A program made the position numbers and the translations under genes. 44,807 nucleotides of DNA from Oscillospiraceae bacterium (lineage in GTDB: Bacteria > Bacillota > Clostridia > Christensenellales > Aristaeellaceae). The stretch is taken from contig JAITTS010000009.1 in the NCBI GenBank assembly GCA_031286995.1, positions 1-44,807 of the forward strand, read 5' to 3'. Below, in pieces: positions 17,771 to 25,721 of the stretch (positions within the stretch are counted from its first letter, which is position 1; the number at the start of each line of letters is the position of its first letter). Under the pieces are notes generated by a model. It saw only the letters and a program-made list of their open reading frames with translations, did no database searches and was not told where the DNA came from.

Positions 17771-19300
17771 CTACATCATGGCGCTGACCACATCCACCTG
17801 GCTGGGTTTGCCCCGGGCCGGGGCGTCAAACGCCCCGCTCAGCCGCCCATCCTTCATCACCAACACCCGGTTGCTCATGCCGATGCATTCATCCAGCGTA
17901 TCGCCCAGCAGAATGACGGCCTTGCCCTCCTGCATCATGTCGCGGATCAGGCCGTAAAATTCCTCTTTCGCGCCCACATCCACACCCCGGGTGGGGTGGT
18001 TGAGAATGAGGATTTCGCACTTGCTCGCCAGCGCGCGGGAGAACACCACCTTTTGCTGGTTACCACCGGATAGCTGCATCAAAAGCTCCTTGGGGCCGCG
18101 GGTCTTGATGCGCAGGCGACCGATAAGGCGCAGGGCCTGCTCGCGCACGCGGGCGGCCAGCACAAAAGGGCCTTTTGATACCAGCCTGTGGTTGGATGCG
18201 GCGATGTTGTCCTCTACCGAAAGCGTGCGCACAATGCCCTCTACCAGGCGTTCCTTTGGGATCATCAGCACACCCGCCGCCAGCGCCTGGGCAGGGGATT
18301 GAAAATCCGCCTTTTGGCCATGTATGTACAGCGCGCCGGCTGTGGGCTTCTGGTCGCCGCAGAGCACCTCGCACACATCTTCTTTGCCGCTGCCCACCAC
18401 GCCGCATACGCCCAGCACCTCGCCCCGGCGCAGGGCGAAATTGACATCCTTGAACACGCCGGAGAGGCCGAGGCCCTTTGCCTCCAGCACCACCGCATCC
18501 TGCGGCTCAACCTGCCGCTCCAGCTTGTAATATTCACTGGTGGTGCTGCGGCCCACCATCATCTCGTAGAGCAGGGGTTCGGTGGCATCCCCGGTATTCA
18601 GCGAACCAACGCTCGCGCCGTCCTTGTAGACGTAGATGCGATCGGTCACTTCCAATATCTCATCCAGCCGGTGGGATACGAACACCACCGCATGCCCGCA
18701 GGCGGCGATTTTGCGCATCTGCACGAACAGGTTCTCCGTCTCCTCTTCGCTGAGCACGGAGGTGGGCTCGTCGAGCAGGATCATGCACTTGCGGCCATCC
18801 GTGCGCTGGGTCACGTTCATCACCTTGGCGATCTCCACCATCTGCCGGGTGGCAAAGTTGAGGTCGCTCACTTTTTTGCGGGGGTTGATGTGTCCCACAT
18901 CCACCTCCTCCAGCACCCGCTGCGCCTGCTTGTACATGCGGGGCCAGTTGATCACACCGTAGCGGCGAAAATCCCGCTCGTGACCGAAGAAGATGTTCTG
19001 CCCCACGCTGAGGTTGACGATAAGGGATTGCTCCTGAAAAACCATGCCCACGCCGGCCGCGTTGGCCTCCATGGGGTTTTTGGGCGCATAGGGCTGGTCC
19101 TCCATGGTCATCTGGCCGGATGAGGGATTTTCCGCGCCGATGATGATCTTGAGCAGCGTGGATTTGCCCGCGCCGTTCTCGCCCACCAGGCCCACAATTT
19201 CGCCCTCGCGCACCTCTAAATCCACGCCTTTGAGGGCGTGGGTAGCGCCGTAGTGCTTCACGATGCCCTTGGCGCTGAAACAGACTTTGCTCTCTTGCAT
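17771..19300 (-). CDS. Sugar ABC transporter double ATPase with one degenerate site
   Basis: A 509-residue tandem ATPase of the RbsA/MglA/XylG class. NBD1 keeps Walker A (GENGAGKST, 40-48) and Walker B with Asp177-Glu178, but its signature reads LNFAT at 147-151 instead of LSxGQ. NBD2 keeps the signature LSGGN at 410-414, but its Walker A is GVVGSGKED (300-308) and its Walker B reads LILNH (431-435), so the catalytic Asp-Glu is Asn434-His435. The substitutions fall on one composite site: NBD1 Walker motifs with the NBD2 signature stay complete, the reverse site is lost. Degenerate NBD2 Walker A is usual in this class; the NBD1 signature and NBD2 Walker B changes are more extreme. Confidence 0.93.
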   Translation of the reverse strand: MQESKVCFSAKGIVKHYGATHALKGVDLEVREGEIVGLVGENGAGKSTLLKIIIGAENPSSGQMTMEDQPYAPKNPMEANAAGVGMVFQEQSLIVNLSVGQNIFFGHERDFRRYGVINWPRMYKQAQRVLEEVDVGHINPRKKVSDLNFATRQMVEIAKVMNVTQRTDGRKCMILLDEPTSVLSEEETENLFVQMRKIAACGHAVVFVSHRLDEILEVTDRIYVYKDGASVGSLNTGDATEPLLYEMMVGRSTTSEYYKLERQVEPQDAVVLEAKGLGLSGVFKDVNFALRRGEVLGVCGVVGSGKEDVCEVLCGDQKPTAGALYIHGQKADFQSPAQALAAGVLMIPKERLVEGIVRTLSVEDNIAASNHRLVSKGPFVLAARVREQALRLIGRLRIKTRGPKELLMQLSGGNQQKVVFSRALASKCEILILNHPTRGVDVGAKEEFYGLIRDMMQEGKAVILLGDTLDECIGMSNRVLVMKDGRLSGAFDAPARGKPSQVDVVSAMM

Positions 19301-19310
19301 GCGTTTCGCC

Positions 19311-20330
19311 TCACTTGCTGACGACCTTGGCGCCGTGGGCCACTGTCAGCGCCACAGCGGTCAGGATGATCAGGCCTTCAATGCCGGTTTTGATGTAGGA
19401 ATTGACGCCCACGAGCAGCAGCCCGTTGGCCAGCACGGTCATGATCAGCACGCCCACAATGGTGTTGGTGACGCCGCCCTTGCCGCCGGAAAGGGATGTG
19501 CCGCCCACCACCACTGCGGCCTGGGCAGGGAACATCAGGTCATTGCCCGCCGTCACGTCGCCTTGCCCCAGGCGTATGCCGTAGAGCACCCCCGCGATGC
19601 CGAAGCACAGGCCCGCCAGGGTAAAGACCATCACCTTCACCCGATTGACACTGACACCCACCGCGCGCAGAATGGTCTCATCCGTGCCCACGGCATAAAT
19701 GTAACGGCCGAAGGCCGTGTACTCCTGGATGAAGATGCACACCAGCAACACCGCAACGGCCACCCAGGTGATGAAGGGGATGCCCAGCCAGTAGGTCTTG
19801 GGTAGCGCCACGAGCAGCGGGTCTATGATCTTGGGCGGCTGCCCCGCGTAGGAGAGCAGGCCCAGACCCTTGCACACGTACATAAAGGCGAAGGATACCA
19901 TAAAGGAAGGGATTTTGAGATACACGTGGATCAGGCCGACTGCCAGGCCCACCAGCACGCTGCCCAGCACAGCCAGCAGCACCCCCAGGAAGCCCAGGTT
20001 CAGGGGGAACCGGTTGTTCATCACCAGCACGCCCACCAGCGCGGCGGCCATGCCCACAGTGCCGTTGATGGAGAGGTCGATGCCGCCGATCATGATCACG
20101 AACGTCAGGCCCAGGGCTACCAGCAACGGGATGGCAAGCTGGTTCAAAATGGCCACCATGTTCGTGAATGAGGCAAAGGCCGCGCCGCGGGCCGCCGTAA
20201 AGATGAGCACCAAGGCCAGCAGCACAATCATGGGCGCGTAGCGCATGACGCGCTCCCTCTGGCCATCCCGCCGCACCTTGGCCGCAAATTCTTCCGCAAT
20301 GGTCATGGGGGTGGGTTGTTTTGCCGCCAT
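19311..20330 (-). CDS. Sugar ABC transporter permease (RbsC type)
   Basis: A 339-residue permease of the ribose/xylose family with multiple membrane segments. It carries the family signatures FVIMIGGIDLSINGTVG near 85 and VVGGTSLSGGKGGVTNT near 280. The start at 20330 has TGGAGCGAG just upstream; a longer frame begins inside the upstream hairpin and has no ribosome site. It lies ahead of the ATPase gene with a ten-base gap and would form the channel with the permease at 16740. A transcription-attenuating hairpin separates it from the binding-protein gene. Confidence 0.92.
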   Translation of the reverse strand: MAAKQPTPMTIAEEFAAKVRRDGQRERVMRYAPMIVLLALVLIFTAARGAAFASFTNMVAILNQLAIPLLVALGLTFVIMIGGIDLSINGTVGMAAALVGVLVMNNRFPLNLGFLGVLLAVLGSVLVGLAVGLIHVYLKIPSFMVSFAFMYVCKGLGLLSYAGQPPKIIDPLLVALPKTYWLGIPFITWVAVAVLLVCIFIQEYTAFGRYIYAVGTDETILRAVGVSVNRVKVMVFTLAGLCFGIAGVLYGIRLGQGDVTAGNDLMFPAQAAVVVGGTSLSGGKGGVTNTIVGVLIMTVLANGLLLVGVNSYIKTGIEGLIILTAVALTVAHGAKVVSK

Positions 20331-20369
20331 AATCTCGCTCCATTCTGTGGGGGATGTGCGGGGCTTCAT

Positions 20370-20412
20370 AAAGAAAGGGAACAGGGAACCTTTGAGTGCC
20401 CCCTGTTCCCTC
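20370..20412 (-). terminator. Attenuator hairpin between binding protein and permease
   Basis: On the minus strand GGGAACAGG pairs with CCTGTTCCC and is followed by TTTCTTT. It lies between the binding-protein stop and the permease start. Partial termination here would give more binding protein than membrane components. Confidence 0.65.
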
Positions 20413-20450
20413 GCGTCGCCTAGGTCACCTTTTGGGTTGCGCGCTCCGCA

Positions 20451-21539
20451 TCAGTCCGCCTTGCAGGCGAAGGGCTTGGAGAAATCGAACTCCGGCACGC
20501 TGCTGAGGTATTCCGCAGCGTTCTCCTTGGTGATGAGCAGCGCAGGGGTCGCGAACTCGCGATACTCAGGCGGCAACGTCGTCACATCAATCAGGCCGGC
20601 CCAGGCCGCATAGCAGATGGCCAGGGTGTAGCCGCCCTGCAGATACCCGTTGCTGGAGACCGTGGCCACGGCGAACCCATCGCGCACAGCCTCCACGATG
20701 TCGGTGTTGGCATCCACGCCGGTCACGCCCACTTTGCCCTTTAGCCCCGCTTTTTCAAGCGCCTGCAGCGCGCCGGTGGCCATGTTGTCGTTGGCGCACC
20801 ACACGCCGCCCACGTCGGGATCCTTGCCCAGCCAGGTCTCCACCAGGGTCAAGGCCTCGGCCGTCGCCCAGTTGCCGGTGTCGCGACCGGCTACCGTGAT
20901 ATCGGGATACTCCGCCAGCGCCTGATCCAGACCCTTGGCGCGGTCGATGGCGGCGGTGTTGCCCAGCATGCCCTCGCACACAAAAATCTTGCCCTTGCCG
21001 CCCATGTAATCAAACAGCGCCTTGGCGGTGTTGTAGCCGTTGATCACATTATCCGGAGAGGTGTGGATGACCCAGTTGGGGGTCAGATCCGCCGGGCCCA
21101 CGTCAGCCGGCTTGTTCCACGCGGTGCCGATGAAGCCGCCCGCCTCGGCCATGGCCTCGGCCAGGGAGTAGGCGATGGCGTTCTCGTTGGGGTCGGAATA
21201 GGCCAGCGCGTTGCCCCCCGCGTTGGCGGCGAACTGACGCATGTTGTCCACTTCTTTGTTGCTGTCTCCGCCGGAATCAAGCACCTGCATCTCGTACTTT
21301 TGGCCGATGCTGTCCAGGTACACGGCGAACATCTCCATGCCGACTTTGATGGTGGCGATGTAGGGGTTCTCCAGGCCGCGGACAGAGACCGCCAGGGATA
21401 CCACCGTGTCCAGCTTCTCCTGAGGGATCTTCGCGGGGTCGATGGTGAAGTCCTTGAGTTCCTCAGCCAAAGCCAAGGTGCCCCCCCCCACCATGGCCAG
21501 CGCCAGTACCAGCGCCAGCAGAACCTTGATGCGCTTCAT
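20451..21539 (-). CDS. Sugar ABC transporter substrate-binding protein
   Basis: A 362-residue binding protein of the ribose-binding type (periplasmic-binding domain 4). It has a signal peptide at 1-24 (MKRIKVLLALVLALAMVGGG) ending in ALA, with no lipobox cysteine. The two-lobe fold shows VSLAVSVRGLENPY near 44 and the GVTGVDANTDIVEAV hinge region near 260. AGGAGGAAATT sets the ATG at 21539. It is the first gene of the 13-gene operon, behind a consensus promoter. The class binds monosaccharides, polyols or similar small carbohydrates; the ligand is not predictable here. How it stays near the membrane without a lipid anchor is an open point. Confidence 0.93.
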   Translation of the reverse strand: MKRIKVLLALVLALAMVGGGTLALAEELKDFTIDPAKIPQEKLDTVVSLAVSVRGLENPYIATIKVGMEMFAVYLDSIGQKYEMQVLDSGGDSNKEVDNMRQFAANAGGNALAYSDPNENAIAYSLAEAMAEAGGFIGTAWNKPADVGPADLTPNWVIHTSPDNVINGYNTAKALFDYMGGKGKIFVCEGMLGNTAAIDRAKGLDQALAEYPDITVAGRDTGNWATAEALTLVETWLGKDPDVGGVWCANDNMATGALQALEKAGLKGKVGVTGVDANTDIVEAVRDGFAVATVSSNGYLQGGYTLAICYAAWAGLIDVTTLPPEYREFATPALLITKENAAEYLSSVPEFDFSKPFACKAD

Positions 21540-21573
21540 GGGCAATTTCCTCCTCCATTTTCTCAATGCCATT

Positions 21574-21585
21574 ATGTCATGACAT
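21574..21585. promoter_or_regulatory. Candidate operator, 12-bp palindrome
   Basis: ATGTCATGACAT is a perfect palindrome lying just downstream of the predicted transcription start of the carbohydrate operon. Its TGT...ACA ends match the general shape of HutC-type GntR operators. Binding by the operon's own GntR protein would block initiation. Confidence 0.55.
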
Positions 21586-21596
21586 TCTTTCTCCTA

Positions 21597-21624
21597 ATTA
21601 TAGCCGCTCCAGGCGCAATGTCAA
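21597..21624 (-). promoter_or_regulatory. Consensus sigma-A promoter of the carbohydrate operon
   Basis: TTGACA and TATAAT, both perfect, with a 16-base spacer on the minus strand, about 60 bases ahead of the binding-protein start. Such a strong promoter implies control by a repressor. Confidence 0.85.
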
Positions 21625-21717
21625 GAGGTTTTATATGATTTTTGTAATTTTTACAGAAAAAGTTATAAGGGATAGCTAAGATCCCCTTTCAAAAGCAAAA
21701 AAAACGAAAATGAACGC

Positions 21718-21746
21718 TTGTCCTTTTGTGCGAGGGAAGCTATAAT
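21718..21746 (+). promoter_or_regulatory. Sigma-A promoter of the VOC gene
   Basis: TTGTCC and TATAAT with a 17-base spacer, about 45 bases ahead of the VOC start and divergent from the operon promoter. Confidence 0.7.
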
Positions 21747-21753
21747 GTATACA
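21746..21753. promoter_or_regulatory. Candidate half-size operator TGTATACA
   Basis: The eight-base palindrome TGTATACA overlaps the -10 box and start of the VOC promoter. It fits the GTnTAnAC shape of HutC-type sites, but such a short palindrome can arise by chance. Confidence 0.3.
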
Positions 21754-21790
21754 ACCGCACAATACGCTGTGCAGATAGGAGTGGATGAAC

Positions 21791-22165
21791 ATGATATCGC
21801 AGTATCTCGTGGGCCTGCAGCACATCGGCATCCCCACGCACGATGTGGGCGCCACCGTGGCCTTTTACAAGAGCCTGGGCTTTGAGGAGACTTGGCAGAG
21901 CGAAAGGGATCACGTGGCTTTTTTGAAGCTGGGCAGCCTGGTGGTGGAAACCTACCTGGGCGAGACCCATCCCGTGGCCGGGGCCATCGACCACCTGACC
22001 ATTGACGTGACGGATATCCACAGGGTATTTGATGAGGTGAAAGCCGCGGGCTACAAACTGATAGACCCCGCCATCATCACGCTGCCCTTCTTCAGCAAGG
22101 GATGCAGCTACTTCATGATAGAGGGGCCCAACAAGGAAAGGGTGGAGTTTAACCAGATTCTCTAA
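21791..22165 (+). CDS. VOC-superfamily (glyoxalase-like) metal enzyme
   Basis: A 124-residue vicinal-oxygen-chelate protein with two beta-alpha-beta-beta-beta modules. Four metal ligands are recognisable: His in LQHIGIPT, Glu in VVETY, His in IDHLTID and Glu in RVEFNQ. This set is typical of glyoxalase I and methylmalonyl-CoA epimerase, which act through enediolate intermediates. The second ATG at 21791 is preferred because AGGAG is nine bases ahead of it and only three from the first. It is divergent from the carbohydrate operon and convergent with the DeoR gene, whose stop it overlaps. A role as isomerase, epimerase or detoxifier of a reactive keto product is plausible. Confidence 0.85.
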   Translation: MISQYLVGLQHIGIPTHDVGATVAFYKSLGFEETWQSERDHVAFLKLGSLVVETYLGETHPVAGAIDHLTIDVTDIHRVFDEVKAAGYKLIDPAIITLPFFSKGCSYFMIEGPNKERVEFNQIL

Positions 22166-22944
22166 ACCACCCGCAGGCTCAGCCCGCCTTCCCGAATCGC
22201 GTCGGCCATTTTGCCGGGCACGCCGCTGTCGGTCACCAGCATGTCCACATCCCGCGGGTCGGCAAACTTCAAAAAGCTGGCGCGGCCCAGTTTGCCGCTA
22301 TCCACCAGGGCCACGCTGCGGTTGGCGATAGCGATGAGCGCCTGCTTCACCTCCACCAGTTCGCTCTTGGGCGTGGTGAACCCCTTCTCCATAGAGAAGG
22401 CGTTCGCCCCGAGGAAGGCGATATCCACATTCAGGCTGCGTATGGCCGATACGGTCATGGCGCCGGTGGCCATGTTAAAGCCTTTGCGGAGTTGGCCGCC
22501 CGCCAGGTACACCGCGGCGTCGCTGCGGGCATCCAGGTAGGTGGCAATCTCCACATCGTATGTCACCACGGTGAGGCCCTTGCGCTCGCACAGGGCGCGG
22601 GCCAGTTCCATGGTGGTGCTGCCCGCATCCAGCGCCACGGTGTCCCCCTCTTCCACCAGGGTGGCGGCGAACTTGGCGATGCGTTGCTTTTCGGTGAGGT
22701 GGTGCCCCTGCTTGATCTGCGGCGTGGGTTCAAAGCCCGCCTTAAAGAGCGTCATGGCCCCGCCGTGGGTGCGGTGCAGGCGCCCGGATCGCGCCAGGGC
22801 GCGCAGATCGCTGCGGATGGTGGCGGCTGATACGCCGAAACGCTGGCACAGCTCGGCCACGCGCAGGTTGGCCTGTGCATCCAGCAGGGCAAGAATGCGC
22901 TCTCGGCGCCCCTCGGTAAAGAGTGTGCGCTCGGGGGGTTGCAT
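22162..22944 (-). CDS. DeoR/GlpR-family transcriptional regulator
   Basis: A 260-residue regulator. The N-terminal helix-turn-helix is at about 12-65 (RRERILALLDAQ, ELCQRFGVSAATIRSDL, HRTHGGA). A DeoR C-terminal sensor follows (VALDAGSTTMELA, VDIAFLGANAFS, VDSGKLG), a fold related to sugar-phosphate isomerases that usually senses a phosphorylated sugar. The ATG at 22944 is chosen because AGAGGGGTGA precedes it. It stands between the VOC gene and the divergent Gfo/Idh-kinase-dehydrogenase genes and probably controls those. The kinase product would be a natural effector; this is inference. Confidence 0.9.
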   Translation of the reverse strand: MQPPERTLFTEGRRERILALLDAQANLRVAELCQRFGVSAATIRSDLRALARSGRLHRTHGGAMTLFKAGFEPTPQIKQGHHLTEKQRIAKFAATLVEEGDTVALDAGSTTMELARALCERKGLTVVTYDVEIATYLDARSDAAVYLAGGQLRKGFNMATGAMTVSAIRSLNVDIAFLGANAFSMEKGFTTPKSELVEVKQALIAIANRSVALVDSGKLGRASFLKFADPRDVDMLVTDSGVPGKMADAIREGGLSLRVV

Positions 22945-22987
22945 GGGTTCACCCCTCTTCATCAACACATATCGGATGGATGATTTT

Positions 22988-23016
22988 ATTATAGCTGACC
23001 CGGCTGTCCCTGTAAA
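22988..23016 (-). promoter_or_regulatory. Sigma-A promoter of the DeoR gene
   Basis: TTTACA and TATAAT, 17 bases apart on the minus strand, about 45 bases ahead of the regulator start. I found no convincing plus-strand promoter for the divergent Gfo/Idh gene in the same 150 bases. Confidence 0.75.
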
Positions 23017-23094
23017 GCACCGCGTGCCGCGCGGCGGCCGGGAGGGGGAAGGGACACCCGTGGCCCCCAAGCCTGGCAGAAAGGAACAACGCAC

Positions 23095-24114
23095 ATGAGC
23101 AACAACACACACGGCATCTGCCTGGTGGGCGCGGGCCGCGCGGGCATGATCCACGCGCGCAACTTTCAGAGCCGGGTGCCCGGCTTTGCCGTGGTATCCG
23201 TGGTAGACCCGGTGGAGGAGGCCGCAGCGACCGCCTGCCGCGAGCTGGGCATTGACAAGCGTTTCGCGGATTATAGACAGGCCTTCGACGACCCCTCGGT
23301 GCGCGGGGTGGTGGTGGTGTCGCCCACCAAGTATCACCGCGAGATTGTGCTGGCCGCTGCGGCGGCGGGCAAACACGTGCTGTGCGAAAAGCCCATGGCC
23401 ATGGATGAGGCCGAGTGCCGGGATATGATAGCGGCCTGCGAGGCCGCCCGCGTCACCCTGCAAATTGGCTTTATGCGCCGCTACGACGCGGGCTTTTTGG
23501 CCGCCAAAGAGGCGGTGGATGCCGGGCAGATCGGCGAGGTGGTGCTGGTCAAATCCCTCACGCGCGGGCCCAGTACGCCCCAGCCGTGGATGTACGACAT
23601 CCGCAAGAGCAACGGCCCGCTGGCCGAGGTGAACAGCCACGACATCGACACCGTGCACTGGTTTACCGGCAGCGCCTTTGAGCAGGTGTACGCCGTGGCG
23701 GGCAACTACCGCTGCCCCCAGGCCCGGCAGGATTATCCGGATTTTTACGACAATGTGGTGCTCACGGGCCGCCTGCAAAACGGTATGCAGGGCGCCATTG
23801 ACGGCGCGCAGGGCGTGGGCTACGGCTACGACGCCAGGGTAGAGATACTGGGCACAGATGGGGTCATCTACCTGGGTGACACCAGTCAGACCAGCATGCG
23901 CTACGCCAACCGATCCGGCAACCAGGTGCAGCCCTTCATCAAGAGCTGGACGGGGCTTTTCGCCCAGGCCTATGTGGAGGAGGACAGGCACTTCGCCGCC
24001 TGCGTGCTGGGAGAGGCCGCCCCGCGCGTGACCGGGCAGGATGGCCTGAACGCGGTGCGCGTGGTGGCGGCGGGCAACCGCGCCATTGCGGAAAAGCGGA
24101 TTGTGACGCTGTAG
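23095..24114 (+). CDS. Gfo/Idh/MocA-family dehydrogenase (inositol-dehydrogenase-like)
   Basis: A 339-residue NAD(P)-dependent sugar or cyclitol dehydrogenase. The nucleotide loop VGAGRAGMIH is at 11-20, the EKP motif with catalytic Lys99 at 98-100, and the HDIDTVHW active-site segment at 182-189. The overall pattern is closest to myo-inositol 2-dehydrogenase-type enzymes, though related members act on many pyranoses and their 3-keto forms. AAAGGAA precedes the ATG. It starts a three-gene plus-strand unit with an FGGY kinase and a zinc dehydrogenase. It adds a further oxidation step to the pathway. Confidence 0.9.
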   Translation: MSNNTHGICLVGAGRAGMIHARNFQSRVPGFAVVSVVDPVEEAAATACRELGIDKRFADYRQAFDDPSVRGVVVVSPTKYHREIVLAAAAAGKHVLCEKPMAMDEAECRDMIAACEAARVTLQIGFMRRYDAGFLAAKEAVDAGQIGEVVLVKSLTRGPSTPQPWMYDIRKSNGPLAEVNSHDIDTVHWFTGSAFEQVYAVAGNYRCPQARQDYPDFYDNVVLTGRLQNGMQGAIDGAQGVGYGYDARVEILGTDGVIYLGDTSQTSMRYANRSGNQVQPFIKSWTGLFAQAYVEEDRHFAACVLGEAAPRVTGQDGLNAVRVVAAGNRAIAEKRIVTL

Positions 24115-24166
24115 GGCGCAGCCTGCCACCCATCCGTCCTGCTACCCAAACGAGGAGGCGAAGCAC

Positions 24167-25672
24167 ATGAAACCCACCATCCTTGCCATGGATATCGGCA
24201 CCCAGGGTACCAAGACCGCCGTCTTTGACGCGGATATGAACCTGCTGGCCACGGCCTTTGAGGCATCCCGCCTTATCCAGCCCAGCCCGGGCGCCGTGTG
24301 GCAGGAGGCGGAGGATCTGTACGGCGCGGCGGTGCGCACCATACGGGGCGCGCTGGCCCAGCCGGGCATAGACCCGGCGGCCGTTGCGGCCATCGGCGTG
24401 GATTCGCAGATGGCGGGCATTATGGGCGTGGATGAGGCGGGGCAGGCCGTCACCTACTACGATTCCTGGCTGGATGCGCGCTGCGCCCCCTACATGAAGC
24501 GGATGCGCGAGCGAGCGGGCGGGCGCGTCACGGCCATCACCGGCGGCCCGGTCACCTACACCCACGGCCCCAAAATTTTGTGGTGGAAGCACGAGCACCC
24601 GGATGTGTACAGGCGCATCGCCAAGTTCGTGCTGCCCCACGGCTACGTGGTGGGGCGCATGGCGGGCCTGCGGGGGGATGAGGCGTACTTTGACTACACC
24701 TGCCTGCAATACTCCGGCTTTGGCGACAACCTGCGCAAAGCCTGGTCGCAGGAGTTGCTGGATACCTTTGACGTGCCCCGCGAAAAATTCGCCCGCGTCG
24801 TCTCCCCGTTTGAAGTGGTGGGCCGTGTCACCCCGGCCTTTGCCAAGGAGACCGGCTTGCCCGATGGCATCCCCATTGTAGCGGGCGGCGGGGATACGGC
24901 CTGCTCCATCTTCGGAAGCGGCTTGTTCGAGGCGGATCTGCTCTTTGATATCGCGGGCACGGCATCGGTGATGTGCAGCGTGGTGGATAGCTTTGTGCCG
25001 GATACGGCGTTTGAGACCATGACCATGATGCGCTCACCGGTGGATGGGTACTGGTTTCCCCTGGCCTACATCAACGGCGGCGGGCTGTGCCTCAAGTGGC
25101 TGCGCGACCAGGTGACGCACAGCAGTTACGAGGCGCTCTCCGCCCCCTGCGCGGATATTCCGCCGGGCAGCGACGGGCTGATGTTCGTGCCCCATTTTGC
25201 AGGGCGCGTGCTGCCCAACAACCCGGATGTAAAGGGCAGCTACATGGGCCTGAATTGGAAGCACACGGATGCGCACCTCTTTAAGGCCGCCATGGAGGGC
25301 GTGGCCTACGAGTACCACTACTACCTCAGCGTCATGCGCAGGCTGTACCCGCACAGCAATTTCGATACCCTGCGCGCAGCGGGGGGCGGGGCAACATCTT
25401 CCCTGTTCAACCAGATCAAGGCCGATGTGCTGGGGGTGCGCGTGGTGCCCTTTGTGATGAGCGAGGCGGGCCTGGCAGGCAGCGCGGCCATCGCGGGGGC
25501 GGGCGCGGGGGTACTGAGCGACTACCGCGCGCCCATCCGCAGGCTGATGCAGGGCGGCGAGCCCCTGAAGCCGGATGCCGCGCGCCACCGCGCCTACCAG
25601 CCCTTTGCCGCCGCGTACTTAAAGACCATCGAAGCCTTGACGCCGCTGTACCGGGATGTGCTGCCCAAGTAG
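24167..25672 (+). CDS. FGGY-family carbohydrate kinase
   Basis: A 501-residue FGGY kinase. The ATP motif MDIGTQGTK is at 8-16, the substrate block YDSWLDAR at 98-105, and the catalytic base is expected at Asp243 in AGGGDTA. RAAGGGATS near 405 matches the adenosine motif. GAGGAGGCG precedes the ATG, 52 bases after the Gfo/Idh stop. It differs clearly from the kinase at 9356: the substrate block and the region after residue 120 do not correspond closely. The likely product is a phosphorylated sugar or polyol that may act as the DeoR effector. Confidence 0.91.
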   Translation: MKPTILAMDIGTQGTKTAVFDADMNLLATAFEASRLIQPSPGAVWQEAEDLYGAAVRTIRGALAQPGIDPAAVAAIGVDSQMAGIMGVDEAGQAVTYYDSWLDARCAPYMKRMRERAGGRVTAITGGPVTYTHGPKILWWKHEHPDVYRRIAKFVLPHGYVVGRMAGLRGDEAYFDYTCLQYSGFGDNLRKAWSQELLDTFDVPREKFARVVSPFEVVGRVTPAFAKETGLPDGIPIVAGGGDTACSIFGSGLFEADLLFDIAGTASVMCSVVDSFVPDTAFETMTMMRSPVDGYWFPLAYINGGGLCLKWLRDQVTHSSYEALSAPCADIPPGSDGLMFVPHFAGRVLPNNPDVKGSYMGLNWKHTDAHLFKAAMEGVAYEYHYYLSVMRRLYPHSNFDTLRAAGGGATSSLFNQIKADVLGVRVVPFVMSEAGLAGSAAIAGAGAGVLSDYRAPIRRLMQGGEPLKPDAARHRAYQPFAAAYLKTIEALTPLYRDVLPK

Positions 25673-25721
25673 GGGGGCCGCCCGCCTCATCAATCGACAA
25701 AAAAGGAGAAGCAAACAAGCT

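Noticed and set aside
22945-24129. Upstream extension of the DeoR frame across the Gfo/Idh gene
   Set aside because: It is antisense to a well-supported dehydrogenase and contains low-quality histidine-rich sequence.
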